Shown here: piece after piece, positions 41,502-49,880 of the stretch
Position numbering within the stretch: position 1 is the first letter of the stretch
How the letters are laid out: each line of letters begins with the position of its first letter
Assembly (NCBI RefSeq): GCF_020873895.1
Contig: NZ_JAHWGT010000018.1
Location: 96,376 to 160,375, forward strand
DNA: 64,000 nt
Source: Streptomyces sp. DH12
GTDB taxonomy: Bacteria; Actinomycetota; Actinomycetes; Streptomycetales; Streptomycetaceae
Direction: 5' to 3'
Made by a program: the position numbers and the translations under genes
The notes under the pieces: model-generated
Databases searched by the model: none
What the model saw: the letters and a program-made list of their open reading frames with translations, nothing else
What the model was told of the DNA's origin: nothing

Positions 41502-41846
41502 ATGCGTGCGACTGTGAGCGAGATCGTCTTCGACTGCGCGGACCCGGCCGCGCAGGTGCGGTTCTGGGCCGGGCTGCTCGGCGGGGAGCCGGTGGACCGG
41601 TCGGCGGACTGGTCCTACGTCGACCCGCCGGAGTTCGCGCGGCTGGCGTTCCAGCGGGTGCCCGAGGGCAAGGCGGTGAAGAACCGGCTCCACCTCGACC
41701 TGGAGGCGGGGGAGGTGGCCGCGGCCGCCGAGGCCGCGGTGGCACGGGGCGCCGAGCGGGTCGGCGGGCTCGTGCAGGACGAGCACGGCTGCTTCCAGGT
41801 CCTGCGGGACCCCGAGGGCAACGAGTTCTGCTTCGTGAGCGGCTGA
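41502..41846 (+). CDS. VOC (glyoxalase/dioxygenase) superfamily protein
   Basis: A 114-residue single-domain protein. FDCADPAAQVRFWAGLLGGE at the N-terminus, KNRLHLDLEA (about 62-71) and the C-terminal RDPEGNEFCFVSG are typical of the small glyoxalase-like (Glyoxalase_6) group. Putative metal ligands His (about 66) and Glu (about 108) are present. The substrate is unknown. The start at 41502 (MRATVSEIVF) was chosen from the conserved N-terminus, though no strong ribosome binding site precedes it. Confidence 0.8.
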   Translation: MRATVSEIVFDCADPAAQVRFWAGLLGGEPVDRSADWSYVDPPEFARLAFQRVPEGKAVKNRLHLDLEAGEVAAAAEAAVARGAERVGGLVQDEHGCFQVLRDPEGNEFCFVSG

Positions 41847-41955
41847 CCGGCCCGACCGGGCCGCGGGAGCGGGATCGAGCACGCGGAACCGGTCGGGGCC
41901 GCGCCCGTCGCGACGCGCGGGTGGTGGTGGGCACGCTGCCGGAGGAGGAACCGTG

Positions 41956-42639
41956 ATGTCGGAGCGCCGTACGAGGACCGGCGGGGACGCCGTGGCCCAC
42001 CCGCTGTTCGCCCGCTGCTACGCCCGACTCAGCGTGCGGGCCGAGACGGGCGCCGGGGTGGGGCCGCTGCGCCGGGAGCTGCTGGACGGGCTGTCGGGCC
42101 GGGTCGTCGAGATCGGCGCCGGCAACGGGCTGAACTTCGCGCACTACCCCGCCGCCGTCTCCGAGGTCGTCGCGGTCGAACCGGAGCGGGTGCTGCGGCG
42201 GCTCGCCGTCGAGGCGGGGCTGCGCGCCGGGGTGCCCGTGGACGTGGTGCCCGGGGTGGCGGAGGCCCTGCCGGTGGAGGGCGAGGCGTTCGACGCGGCG
42301 GTGGCCTCGCTGGTGCTGTGCAGCGTGCGGGACGTGCGGCGGTCGCTCGCCGAGGTGTGGCGGGTCCTCAGACCCGGCGGCGAGCTGCGGTTCTTCGAGC
42401 ACGGCCGCGCGCGGGGCCGGGTGGTGCCGATGGTGCAGCGCGGGCTGGACCTCACGCTGTGGCCTCGGCTGTTCGGCGGCTGTCACACGGCGCGGGACCC
42501 GTTGGGCGCGATCGCCGCGGCAGGATTCGAGATCGTCGCGTTCCGGCGGCTGCGTCTGCCGGAGCGGGGCGTTGCGCTGCCGTCGTCGCCGTGCGTGCTG
42601 GGTGTGGCGCGTCGGCCGCCCGCCTCGGGTGGCGCCTGA
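41956..42639 (+). CDS. Class I SAM-dependent methyltransferase (UbiE/Mettl7-like)
   Basis: A 227-residue methyltransferase. The SAM motif is VVEIGAGNGLNFAHYP (about 50-65), followed by VVAVEPERVLRRLA, LVLCSVRDVRRSLAEVWRVLRPGGELRFFEHGRA (about 115-148) and the C-terminal HTARDPLGAIAAAGF, a combination seen in Mettl7/UbiE-like enzymes. The ATG at 41956 lies eight bases behind GGAGGAGG; a GTG at 41953 is adjacent. The substrate is not predictable. Confidence 0.85.
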   Translation: MSERRTRTGGDAVAHPLFARCYARLSVRAETGAGVGPLRRELLDGLSGRVVEIGAGNGLNFAHYPAAVSEVVAVEPERVLRRLAVEAGLRAGVPVDVVPGVAEALPVEGEAFDAAVASLVLCSVRDVRRSLAEVWRVLRPGGELRFFEHGRARGRVVPMVQRGLDLTLWPRLFGGCHTARDPLGAIAAAGFEIVAFRRLRLPERGVALPSSPCVLGVARRPPASGGA

Positions 42640-42850
42640 ACCGGCCGCGGGCGCGGCCGCGCAGGTGCGCCGGGGTGAGCCGGGCGCGGCCGCCGTTGGT
42701 GATGAGGGCGTTGACCGGGGCCATGGGGTCGGCGGCCATCGCCTTGGCGAACAGGACGCCGAGGGCGAGCGGCAGCAGCGCTCCGGCGAGGGCCGTGCCG
42801 AGCGTGACGAGCTGCCCGGGTGCGGGGCGGCGGACTGGTGCGCGGGTCAT
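42452..42850 (-). CDS. Probable small membrane protein with uncertain 3' end
   Basis: From an ATG at 42850 the minus strand encodes MTRAPVRRPAPGQLVTLGTA, then a hydrophobic helix (LAGALLPLALGVLFAKAMAA) and NALITNGGRARLTP. Third positions are nearly all G/C up to about 42640, which is the pattern of real genes here. Beyond that the frame continues to 42452 antisense to the methyltransferase gene, with unlikely composition. The authentic C-terminus may have been lost or extended by mutation. No homologue is recognised. Confidence 0.4.
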   Translation of the reverse strand: MTRAPVRRPAPGQLVTLGTALAGALLPLALGVLFAKAMAADPMAPVNALITNGGRARLTPAHLRGRARGRFRRHPRRAADAPHPARTATTAAQRPAPADAAAGTRRSRILPRRSRPTGPAPCDSRRTAEATA

Positions 42851-42968
42851 GGGGCCATTCGACCGGCCGGGCGGGGGCGGGGACATCCGGTGGCGTACTC
42901 AGCCGCGGGCCCGGCGTACTCACGGCCGTGGGCCGGGGTGAGGTCGTACCCGGCCCGGTGACGGCCGG

Positions 42969-43340
42969 TCAGAGGGTCCAGCGCTCCAGTTCCGCCGCGA
43001 TGTCGCGGATGTCGGCACCCCTGCCCTTGACGATCCGCGCGAGGTCCCTGACCCGTTCCGGTGACGTCGTCACGCGCAGGCCCGACGCGACGAGGTAGCC
43101 GTAGGCGACCGCCGACGCGAACAGCGCGTTGGAGTGCTCCAGCGCCGGTACGTGCAGCAGCAGTTGGAGGAGTGCGGCGGCCCGGACGTGCGGGTCGTCG
43201 TAGACGGGGATGCCGAAGATCTCCGCGTCGTGCCGGCCGACGGCGGCCACGAGGGCGCCCCAGTCGACGACCTGGGGGTCGCCCGGGGCCTTCTGCTCGG
43301 CGACCATCAACAGCCAGGCGAGGTCGATGGAGAGGTTCAT
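42969..43340 (-). CDS. Fic/Doc-like toxin of a toxin-antitoxin pair
   Basis: A 123-residue helical protein resembling the Doc-like 'Fic toxin component' proteins frequent in Streptomyces. It has an N-terminal LSIDLAWLLMVAEQ, WGALVAAVGRHDAEIFGIPVYDDPHVRAAALLQLLLHVP, and HSNALFASAVAYGYLVASG. The canonical HxFx(D/E)GN(G/K)R catalytic loop is absent; HVPALEHSNALFA stands in its place, so AMP- or phospho-transfer activity is doubtful. It begins 16 bases after the RHH antitoxin gene, in the same transcript. Confidence 0.75.
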   Translation of the reverse strand: MNLSIDLAWLLMVAEQKAPGDPQVVDWGALVAAVGRHDAEIFGIPVYDDPHVRAAALLQLLLHVPALEHSNALFASAVAYGYLVASGLRVTTSPERVRDLARIVKGRGADIRDIAAELERWTL

Positions 43341-43356
43341 GCGCGCGCGGACGACC

Positions 43357-43608
43357 TCACCGACCGCCCTCCGGCCGGGGGGCGGGGCCGAGCGACGGGT
43401 CGCCGCGGAACTCGTCGGCGAACACCGACTCGTACTGCTTCATGAAGTCGGCCGCCGCGTCCACGAAGGTGCGGCCCGCCTCGCCCACGTCACGCTGGAC
43501 GAGCTCCTCGATGTACCGGTTCACACTGACCCCCCGCTGCTGCGCCCTGCGGCGGGCGGCCTCGGCCGTCGCCTCGTCCACCCGTACGTTCAGCTGAGTT
43601 TTCGCCAC
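43357..43608 (-). CDS. Ribbon-helix-helix antitoxin
   Basis: An 83-residue protein. The N-terminal RHH fold is MAKTQLNVRVDEATAEAARRRA (strand plus helix) with SVNRYIEELVQRDV (second helix). The acidic C-terminal half (FVDAAADFMKQYESVFADEF) is suited to neutralising the toxin. It is first in the TA operon and sits nine bases downstream of a perfect inverted repeat. Autoregulation by RHH-operator binding is the family norm. Confidence 0.85.
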   Translation of the reverse strand: MAKTQLNVRVDEATAEAARRRAQQRGVSVNRYIEELVQRDVGEAGRTFVDAAADFMKQYESVFADEFRGDPSLGPAPRPEGGR

Positions 43609-43616
43609 CCCACCAC

Positions 43617-43636
43617 GCTAGCGCGATGGCGCTAGC
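43617..43636. promoter_or_regulatory. Perfect inverted-repeat operator of the toxin-antitoxin operon
   Basis: GCTAGCGC (43617-43624) and GCGCTAGC (43629-43636) flank GATG. The left edge is nine bases upstream of the antitoxin start codon on the minus strand, where a repressor would cover the promoter or ribosome binding site. Each arm contains CTAGCG, suiting paired RHH dimers. Confidence 0.8.
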
Positions 43637-43714
43637 ACTGGCAAGGGCCGGCCCCTCCGCCGCTCTCCGCCGGCGCCGAAATCCCTTCGCCCCGGCCGGG
43701 TGGCCGGTGATGGG

Positions 43715-44257
43715 ATGTCACAGGTGAGCGATCTCCGGAAGCACGACACTCCCCCACCTCCCTCCCCCCACACCACGGACAGCGCGTACGGCACGGGTGG
43801 CGCGTACGACACGGGCAGCGCGGGCGGCGCGGGTGACCTGCGGGTGCGTCCCGCCGCCCCCGCCGACCTGGACGCCGTCCTCGCCTTCTGGAAGACGGCC
43901 GCCGAGGGCACGAGCATCAGCGACGACCGGGAGGGCGTCGAGCGGCTGGTCGCCCGCGACCCCGAGGCGCTGCTGCTGGCCGAGGACGCCGGCGGCGTGC
44001 TCCTGGGGACCGTCATCGCCGGGTTCGACGGCTGGCGGTGCCACCTGTACCGGCTCGCCGTCCACCCGGAGCGCCGCCGGCGGGGCGTCGGGACGGCGCT
44101 GATCGCCGCCGCTGAGGATCGCTTCGCCCGGCTGGGCGGCCGCCGCTCCGACGCCATGGTGCTGGACCGCAACGGCACCGCCCACCACGCCTGGCGGACG
44201 GCCGGGTACGCGCCCCAGCCGGAGTGGAGCCGCTGGGTCAAGCCGCTCGCCCCCTGA
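43715..44257 (+). CDS. GNAT-family N-acetyltransferase
   Basis: A 180-residue protein. A variable linker of about 40 residues rich in Pro, Gly, Ser and Thr precedes the GNAT domain, which starts LRVRPAAPADLDAVLAFW. The acetyl-CoA motif is LYRLAVHPERRRRGVGTALI (about 110-129, RRGVGT). WRTAGYAPQPEWSRWVK closes it. Start choice is open among ATG 43715, GTG 43700 and GTG 43724, since none has a strong ribosome binding site. It is divergent from the TA module. The gap to 44419 holds no gene that I can see. Confidence 0.85.
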   Translation: MSQVSDLRKHDTPPPPSPHTTDSAYGTGGAYDTGSAGGAGDLRVRPAAPADLDAVLAFWKTAAEGTSISDDREGVERLVARDPEALLLAEDAGGVLLGTVIAGFDGWRCHLYRLAVHPERRRRGVGTALIAAAEDRFARLGGRRSDAMVLDRNGTAHHAWRTAGYAPQPEWSRWVKPLAP

Positions 44258-44419
44258 CCGGCGCCCCGGGGTGCCGGACGCGGCCGTACCGGGACGGGCG
44301 CACCGCCCGACCGCCGCGCGGAGGGGTGTGAACCCGCGCGCACGGGCGACGCTCCCAGTGGCCGCGGCCGGCGTCGCGGGGATCCGCCCTCTGGGCGATC
44401 ATGGGACGGAGGTGAACCG

Positions 44420-45841
44420 ATGACGGAAGTACTGCTGCTGCTCCTGGCGCTGCTGCTCGCGCTCGCGTGCGGGGCGTTCGTCGCGGCGGAGTTCTCGCTG
44501 ACGACGGTGGAGCGGGGCACGCTGGAGGAGGCGGTGGAGCGCGGTGAGCGCGGCGCCGCCGGGGCGCTGCGGGCCGTGCGGTCGCTGACCTTCCAGCTCT
44601 CCGGCGCCCAACTGGGCATCACGGTGACCAACCTGGTCGTCGGCATGCTCGCCGAGCCGTCCGTGGCCCGTCTGATCAGCGGCCCGATCCGCGGCCTCGG
44701 CGCGTCGCCGTCGGTGGCCTCGTCCCTGGCGCTGGTCATCGGTACGGCCCTGTCGACGGTCGTGCTGATGGTGGTCGGCGAGCTGGTGCCGAAGAACTGG
44801 GCCATCTCCTTCCCCCTCGCGGTCGCCAAGGTGGTGGCCACCCCGCAGCGGGTCTTCAGCGCCGCCTTCAAGCCTCTGATCAGCCATCTCAACAACACCG
44901 CGAACCGCATCGTGCGCCGGCTGGGCATGGAGCCGGCGGAGGAGCTGGCCTCGGCCCGCAGCCCGCAGGAGCTGGTCGCCCTGGCCCGCCACTCCGCGCG
45001 CGAGGGAGCCCTGGAGCCGGACACCGCCGAGCTGTTCGTCCGCACGCTGAACCTCGCCGAACTCACCGCCGAGAACGTCATGACGCCCCGCGTCCAGGTC
45101 ATCGCCCTGGAGGCGCGGGCGACCGCCGAGGACGTCGCCAACGCGACCCGCGCGACCGGCCTGTCCCGCTTCCCCGTGTACCGCGGCGGCCTCGACACCG
45201 TCATCGGCACCGCCCACATCAAGGACGTCCTCGCCGTGCCCGCCGAGCGGCGCCCGTGGACTCCGGTGGTGGAGCTGCTGCGGGAACCGGTGCTGGTGCC
45301 GGAGAGCCTCACCGTGGACCGGCTGCTCGACCGCATGTACGGCAGGGCCACCATGGCCGTCGTCATCGACGAGTACGGCGGCACGGCGGGCGTGGTGACG
45401 ATGGAGGACATCGTGGAGGAGGTCGTCGGCGAGGTGCGCGACGAGCACGATCCGCACGAGATGCCCGGGCTGCTGCGGGCGGGCGACGACGCCGAAGGGC
45501 GCGCGCTGTGGTCCGCCGACGGCGCCGTCCGCACCGACCAGCTCCGCTCCCTCGGGCTGAACGCGCCGGAGGGCCCGTACGAGACGCTGGCCGGGCTGGT
45601 GGCCACGGAGCTCGGCCGCATCCCGGAGGTCGGCGACGCCGTCGTCGTCGCCGGCTGGCTGCTGGACGTGGTCGACGCCTCGGGGCACCGGGCTGCGCGC
45701 GTCCTGCTGCACGCCCCGGCCGCCGAGGACGGTGGCGACGGCGACGGCGGTGGCGACGGCGGCCGGGAGCGTGAGGAGGGCGGGGCTCCTCGGGACGGCG
45801 CGCGGAGCGCCGGCCGCACCGGCGGGAGGGCGGGACGATGA
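44420..45841 (+). CDS. CNNM/CorC-type (hemolysin-family) membrane protein with CBS pair
   Basis: A 473-residue protein. The N-terminal DUF21 (CNNM) domain, about 1-190, has FVAAEFSLTTVERG, LSGAQLGITVTNLVVGMLAEP and ELVPKNWAISFP. Two CBS motifs follow: ENVMTPRVQVIAL to FPVYRGGLDTVIGTAHIKDVL, and the second with MAVVIDEYGGTAGVVTMEDIVEEVVGEV. The CorC/HlyC C-terminal domain is at about 365-435. A Gly/Asp/Arg-rich tail ends the protein. The family is linked to magnesium or cobalt efflux. GGAGG precedes the ATG; its stop overlaps the next paralogue by four bases. Confidence 0.92.
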   Translation: MTEVLLLLLALLLALACGAFVAAEFSLTTVERGTLEEAVERGERGAAGALRAVRSLTFQLSGAQLGITVTNLVVGMLAEPSVARLISGPIRGLGASPSVASSLALVIGTALSTVVLMVVGELVPKNWAISFPLAVAKVVATPQRVFSAAFKPLISHLNNTANRIVRRLGMEPAEELASARSPQELVALARHSAREGALEPDTAELFVRTLNLAELTAENVMTPRVQVIALEARATAEDVANATRATGLSRFPVYRGGLDTVIGTAHIKDVLAVPAERRPWTPVVELLREPVLVPESLTVDRLLDRMYGRATMAVVIDEYGGTAGVVTMEDIVEEVVGEVRDEHDPHEMPGLLRAGDDAEGRALWSADGAVRTDQLRSLGLNAPEGPYETLAGLVATELGRIPEVGDAVVVAGWLLDVVDASGHRAARVLLHAPAAEDGGDGDGGGDGGREREEGGAPRDGARSAGRTGGRAGR

Positions 45842-46854
45842 TCGCGGTCCAGTTGCTGGTGGGGCTGCTCACCCTGGTGCTGAACGCCTTCTTCGTGGGG
45901 GCCGAGTTCGCCCTGATCTCCGTCCGCCGCAGCCAGATCGAGCCGCGGGCGGAGGCCGGCGACCGCCGGGCGCGCAGCGTCCTGTGGGGGTTGGAGCACG
46001 TCTCGGCGCTGCTCGCGGCGGCCCAGCTGGGCATCACGCTCTCCACGCTGGTCCTCGGCATCGTCGCCGAACCGGCCATCGCGCACCTGCTGGAGCCGGT
46101 GTTCGAGGCGGTGGGCGTGCCGCACGGCCTCGTGCACCCGATCTCGTTCGTGATCGCCCTGGCGGTCGCCACGTACCTCCACATGCTGCTCGGCGAGATG
46201 GTGCCGAAGAACGTCGCGCTCGCCGAACCGGTGCGCACGGCGCTGCTCCTCGGCCCGCCCCTGGTGGCGGCGGCGCGGGCGCTGCGCCCGGTGATCTTCA
46301 CGGTGAACGCGTCCGCCAACGCGCTGCTGCGGCTGATGCGCGTGGAGCCGAAGGACGAGGTCGAGGCGACGTTCTCGGACGACGAGCTGGCCCGCATGGT
46401 GACGGACGCGGGTGACGCGGGCCTGCTGGACGACCGCGCCGCCGAGCGGCTGCACGACGCCCTGGAGCTGGGCAGGCGCCCGGTGCGGGACGTGGTCATG
46501 CCGTTGGAGCGGGTCGTCTACGTCCGGCTGGGCGCCACGCCGGAGGAGGTGGAGGGGCTCGCCGCGCGCACCGGCTTCTCCCGCTTCCCCGTCGTGGACG
46601 CCACCCGCCGCATCCTGGGCTACCTGCACGTGAAGGACGCGCTGGACGTCACCTCCCGGGACCTGCCCTTCCCCGTGGCGGCGATGCGGCCGATCGCCCG
46701 GGTGCGGGCCGCGACCCCGCTGGACGACGTGCTGACGGCGATGCGCCGCAGCCGTACGCACCTGGCCGCCGTCCTCGACGAGGACGGCCGGCTCGCGGGG
46801 CTGGTCACGATGGAGGACGTGCTGCGGGAGCTGGTGGGCGGGCCGGCCGCCTGA
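45838..46854 (+). CDS. CNNM/CorC-type membrane protein, second paralogue
   Basis: A 338-residue paralogue. It shares DUF21 landmarks FFVGAEFALISVRRSQIEPRA, AAQLGITLSTLVLGIVAEP and GEMVPKNVALAEP. It has the paired CBS region (VVMPLERVVYV to FPVVDATRRILGYLHVKDAL, and LAAVLDEDGRLAGLVTMEDVLRELVG) but lacks the CorC/HlyC C-terminal domain of its neighbour. Tandem long-short pairs are common in actinobacteria and suggest a heteromeric complex. Confidence 0.92.
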   Translation: MIAVQLLVGLLTLVLNAFFVGAEFALISVRRSQIEPRAEAGDRRARSVLWGLEHVSALLAAAQLGITLSTLVLGIVAEPAIAHLLEPVFEAVGVPHGLVHPISFVIALAVATYLHMLLGEMVPKNVALAEPVRTALLLGPPLVAAARALRPVIFTVNASANALLRLMRVEPKDEVEATFSDDELARMVTDAGDAGLLDDRAAERLHDALELGRRPVRDVVMPLERVVYVRLGATPEEVEGLAARTGFSRFPVVDATRRILGYLHVKDALDVTSRDLPFPVAAMRPIARVRAATPLDDVLTAMRRSRTHLAAVLDEDGRLAGLVTMEDVLRELVGGPAA

Positions 46855-46890
46855 GCCGCCGCACCGTCCGGACGGTACGATCGCTCCGCC

Positions 46891-47691
46891 ATGGAGATGA
46901 ATGCTACGTACACGAGTTTCGTCGCGGTGGGCGACAGCTTCACCGAGGGCATGTCGGACCTGCTGCCCGACGGCTCCTACCGGGGGTGGGCGGACCTCCT
47001 CGCCGCCCGGCTCGCCACCCGTACGCCCGGGTTCCGCTACGCGAACCTCGCGGTCCGCGGGAAGCTGATCGGCCAGATCCTCGCCGAACAGGTGGGACCG
47101 GCGGCCGCGATGGGGGCCGACGTGATCACGCTCGTCGGCGGGCTCAACGACACCCTGCGCCCCAAGTGCGACATGGGCCGCGTGCGGGGGCTGCTGGAGG
47201 AGGCGGTCGAGCGGCTCGCGCCGTCGTGCAAGCGGCTGGTGCTGATGCGCAGCCCCGGCCGCCGCGGTCCGGTCATGGAGCGGTTCCGCCCGCGCATGGA
47301 GGAGCTGTTCCAGCACGTCGACGACCTGGCCGCGCGGCACGACGCGCTGGTGGTGGACCTGTACGGCGCGTACGTCATGGGCGACCCGCGGATGTGGGAC
47401 GTGGACCGGCTGCACCTGACGGCGGAGGGCCACCGCCGGGTCGCCGAGGCGGTGTGGCAGGCCCTCGGCCTCGACGCCGAGGAGGACTGGCGGGCGCCGC
47501 TGGGCCCGGACGTGCCGGGCCCGTGGGCGGACCGCCGGCGCGCGGACCTGCGCTTCGCGCGGCAGCACCTGGGCCCGTGGATCGCCCGGCGGCTGACGGG
47601 CCGCTCGTCCGGCGACGGCCGGCCCGCGAAGCGCCCGGAGCTGCTGCCGTTCGAGGGGCCGACGGTGCCGTGCGAAGGGCCGACGGCGTAG
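46891..47691 (+). CDS. SGNH/GDSL hydrolase
   Basis: A 266-residue esterase/lipase-like protein. Block I is FVAVGDSFTEGMSD (catalytic Ser at about 14), the Gly block is NLAVRGKLIG, block III is VGGLNDTLRP (about 83-92) and block V is DVDRLHLTAEGHRRVAEAV, with catalytic Asp and His. No signal peptide is seen, so it is cytoplasmic. A C-terminal extension of about 60 residues is Arg/Pro rich. The substrate is unknown. A second ATG two codons downstream is possible. Confidence 0.9.
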   Translation: MEMNATYTSFVAVGDSFTEGMSDLLPDGSYRGWADLLAARLATRTPGFRYANLAVRGKLIGQILAEQVGPAAAMGADVITLVGGLNDTLRPKCDMGRVRGLLEEAVERLAPSCKRLVLMRSPGRRGPVMERFRPRMEELFQHVDDLAARHDALVVDLYGAYVMGDPRMWDVDRLHLTAEGHRRVAEAVWQALGLDAEEDWRAPLGPDVPGPWADRRRADLRFARQHLGPWIARRLTGRSSGDGRPAKRPELLPFEGPTVPCEGPTA

Positions 47692-47878
47692 GACCGCCCG
47701 GCGGCGGAGCCGACCGCCCCGGCCGGTGGGCGCGGACAGCGCGGGGGCGCGGGCACGGGATGGTGGGCGCCGCGGCGTGGACGGGGCGGCGCGGCCGGGC
47801 CGTGGTGTGGATCTCGTAGCAAGGCACAAGCCGGGCCGGCGCGCCGGCCTGCACGAACCGCCAGTAGAATCCGTCCAC

Positions 47879-49312
47879 GTGACTGCAAAGCCCCGCATCC
47901 CCAATGTCCTCGCCGGCCGCTACGCCTCCGCCGAGCTCGCCGTCCTCTGGTCTCCCGAGCAGAAGGTGAAGCTGGAGCGCCGGCTGTGGCTCGCCGTGCT
48001 GCGCGCCCAGAAGGACCTCGGGATCGAGGTCCCGGACGCCGCCCTCGCCGACTACGAGCGCGTCCTCGACCAGGTCGACCTGGCGTCGATCGCCGAGCGG
48101 GAGAAGGTCACGCGGCACGACGTGAAGGCGCGGATCGAGGAGTTCAACGACCTCGCGGGCCACGAGCACGTCCACAAGGGCATGACGTCCCGCGACCTGA
48201 CGGAGAACGTCGAGCAGCTCCAGGTCCGGCTCTCCCTGGAGCTGGTGCGCGACCGCACGGTGGCGGTCCTGGCGCGGCTCGGCAGGCTGGCCGGCGAGCA
48301 CGGCGAGCTGGTCATGGCGGGCCGCTCGCACAACGTCGCCGCCCAGGCCACGACCCTCGGCAAGCGCTTCGCGACCGCGGCGGACGAGCTGCTCACCGCG
48401 TACGCGCGGCTGGAGGAGCTGCTGGGCCGCTACCCGCTGCGCGGCATCAAGGGGCCGGTCGGCACCGCCCAGGATATGCTGGACCTGCTCGGCGGCGACG
48501 CGGCGAAGCTGGCGGAGCTGGAGCAGCGGATCGCCGGGCACCTGGGCTTCGCCCACGCCTTCACCTCCGTCGGCCAGGTCTACCCCCGGTCGCTGGACTA
48601 CGAGGTCGTCACCGCGCTGGTGCAGCTGGCTGCCGCCCCGTCCTCGCTGGCGAAGACGATCCGGCTGATGGCCGGGCACGAGCTGGTGACCGAGGGCTTC
48701 AAGCCGGGTCAGGTCGGCTCCTCCGCGATGCCGCACAAGATGAACACCCGCTCCTGCGAGCGCGTCAACGGCCTCATGGTCATCCTGCGCGGCTACGCGT
48801 CGATGACCGGCGAGCTGGCGGGCGACCAGTGGAACGAGGGTGACGTCTCGTGCTCGGTGGTGCGCCGGGTCGCGCTGCCGGACGCGTTCTTCGCGCTCGA
48901 CGGGCTGCTGGAGACGTTCCTGACCGTGCTCGACGAGTTCGGCGCCTTCCCGGCGGTCGTCGCCCGGGAGCTCGACCGGTACCTGCCGTTCCTCGCCACC
49001 ACCAAGGTGCTGATGGCGTCGGTGCGCGCCGGCGTGGGCCGCGAGGTGGCGCACGAGGCCATCAAGGAGAACGCCGTCGCGTCGGCGCTGGCCATGCGCG
49101 AGCAGGGCGCCGAGCGCAACGAACTGCTCGACAAGCTCGCCGCCGACGACCGCATCCCGCTGGACCGCGCGCAGCTGGACGCGGCGATGGCGGACAAGCT
49201 GTCGTTCACGGGCGCCGCCGCCGACCAGGTCGGCGCGGTCGTCGCCCGGATCGAGGAGATCGCCAAGCGGCACCCGGAGGCCGCCGGTTACGTCCCCGGT
49301 GCGATCCTCTGA
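47879..49312 (+). CDS. purB: Adenylosuccinate lyase
   Basis: A 477-residue fumarase-superfamily enzyme acting twice in purine synthesis (SAICAR and adenylosuccinate cleavage). The signature SSAMPHKMNTRSCERVNG (about 281-298) is intact. HVHKGMTSRDLTENV (about 99-113, catalytic His region) and GPVGTAQDMLDLLGGD also match. The start is a GTG at 47879 giving VTAKPRIPNVLAGRYAS; TAGAAT (47865-47870) just upstream resembles a -10 element, possibly of a short leader transcript. The 187-base gap before it holds no gene. Confidence 0.95.
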   Translation: MTAKPRIPNVLAGRYASAELAVLWSPEQKVKLERRLWLAVLRAQKDLGIEVPDAALADYERVLDQVDLASIAEREKVTRHDVKARIEEFNDLAGHEHVHKGMTSRDLTENVEQLQVRLSLELVRDRTVAVLARLGRLAGEHGELVMAGRSHNVAAQATTLGKRFATAADELLTAYARLEELLGRYPLRGIKGPVGTAQDMLDLLGGDAAKLAELEQRIAGHLGFAHAFTSVGQVYPRSLDYEVVTALVQLAAAPSSLAKTIRLMAGHELVTEGFKPGQVGSSAMPHKMNTRSCERVNGLMVILRGYASMTGELAGDQWNEGDVSCSVVRRVALPDAFFALDGLLETFLTVLDEFGAFPAVVARELDRYLPFLATTKVLMASVRAGVGREVAHEAIKENAVASALAMREQGAERNELLDKLAADDRIPLDRAQLDAAMADKLSFTGAAADQVGAVVARIEEIAKRHPEAAGYVPGAIL

Positions 49313-49331
49313 CCCGGGGCACACGACCCGT

Positions 49332-49880
49332 ATGACACCTGAGGAACTCCAGGCCGCCCGTGACCGCGTCGTCCCCGATGTGGCCGCGGGCGGTCTGTCC
49401 GTGCTGTTCTGCGGCATCAACCCGGGGCTGATGTCGGCGGCGACGGGCCACCACTTCGCCCGCCCCGGCAACCGCTTCTGGCCCGTGCTCCACCTGTCGG
49501 GGTTCACTCCGCGCCGGCTCGCGCCGGCCGAGGAGCGCGAACTCCTTGAGTACGGGCTGGGCATCACCAACGTCGTGGCGCGGGCGACGGCGCGCGCGGA
49601 CGAGCTGACGGCCGAGGAGTTCCGCGAGGGCGGCCGGATCCTCACCGCGAAGGTGCAGCGCCTGCGCCCCCGGTGGCTGGCGGTCGTCGGCATCACCGCC
49701 TACCGCACCGCCTTCGGGGAGCCCAAGGCAGTGATCGGGCCGCAGGAGCGGACGATCGGCGACACCCGGATCTGGGCGCTGCCCAACCCCAGCGGCCTCA
49801 ACGCGCACTGGACGGCGGCGACGATGGCGGAGGAGTTCGCCCGGCTGCGCGTCGCCGCTACGGCGGATCCGTCTCGGTGA
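49332..49880 (+). CDS. mug: Mismatch-specific (G:U/G:T) DNA glycosylase
   Basis: A 182-residue MUG/TDG-type glycosylase removing uracil or thymine opposite guanine. Motif A is LFCGINPGLMSAATGHHFARPGNRFW (GINPG at about 35-39, catalytic Asn), and motif B is ALPNPSGLNAHW (about 155-166). ITNVVARATARADEL is also conserved. It starts 19 bases after purB. Its last 23 bases overlap the convergent hypothetical gene. Confidence 0.9.
   Translation: MTPEELQAARDRVVPDVAAGGLSVLFCGINPGLMSAATGHHFARPGNRFWPVLHLSGFTPRRLAPAEERELLEYGLGITNVVARATARADELTAEEFREGGRILTAKVQRLRPRWLAVVGITAYRTAFGEPKAVIGPQERTIGDTRIWALPNPSGLNAHWTAATMAEEFARLRVAATADPSR

Noticed and set aside
43618-47904. A 1428-codon minus-strand frame
   Set aside because: It runs antisense to the GNAT, both CNNM proteins and the SGNH gene, with low-complexity composition and no domain.
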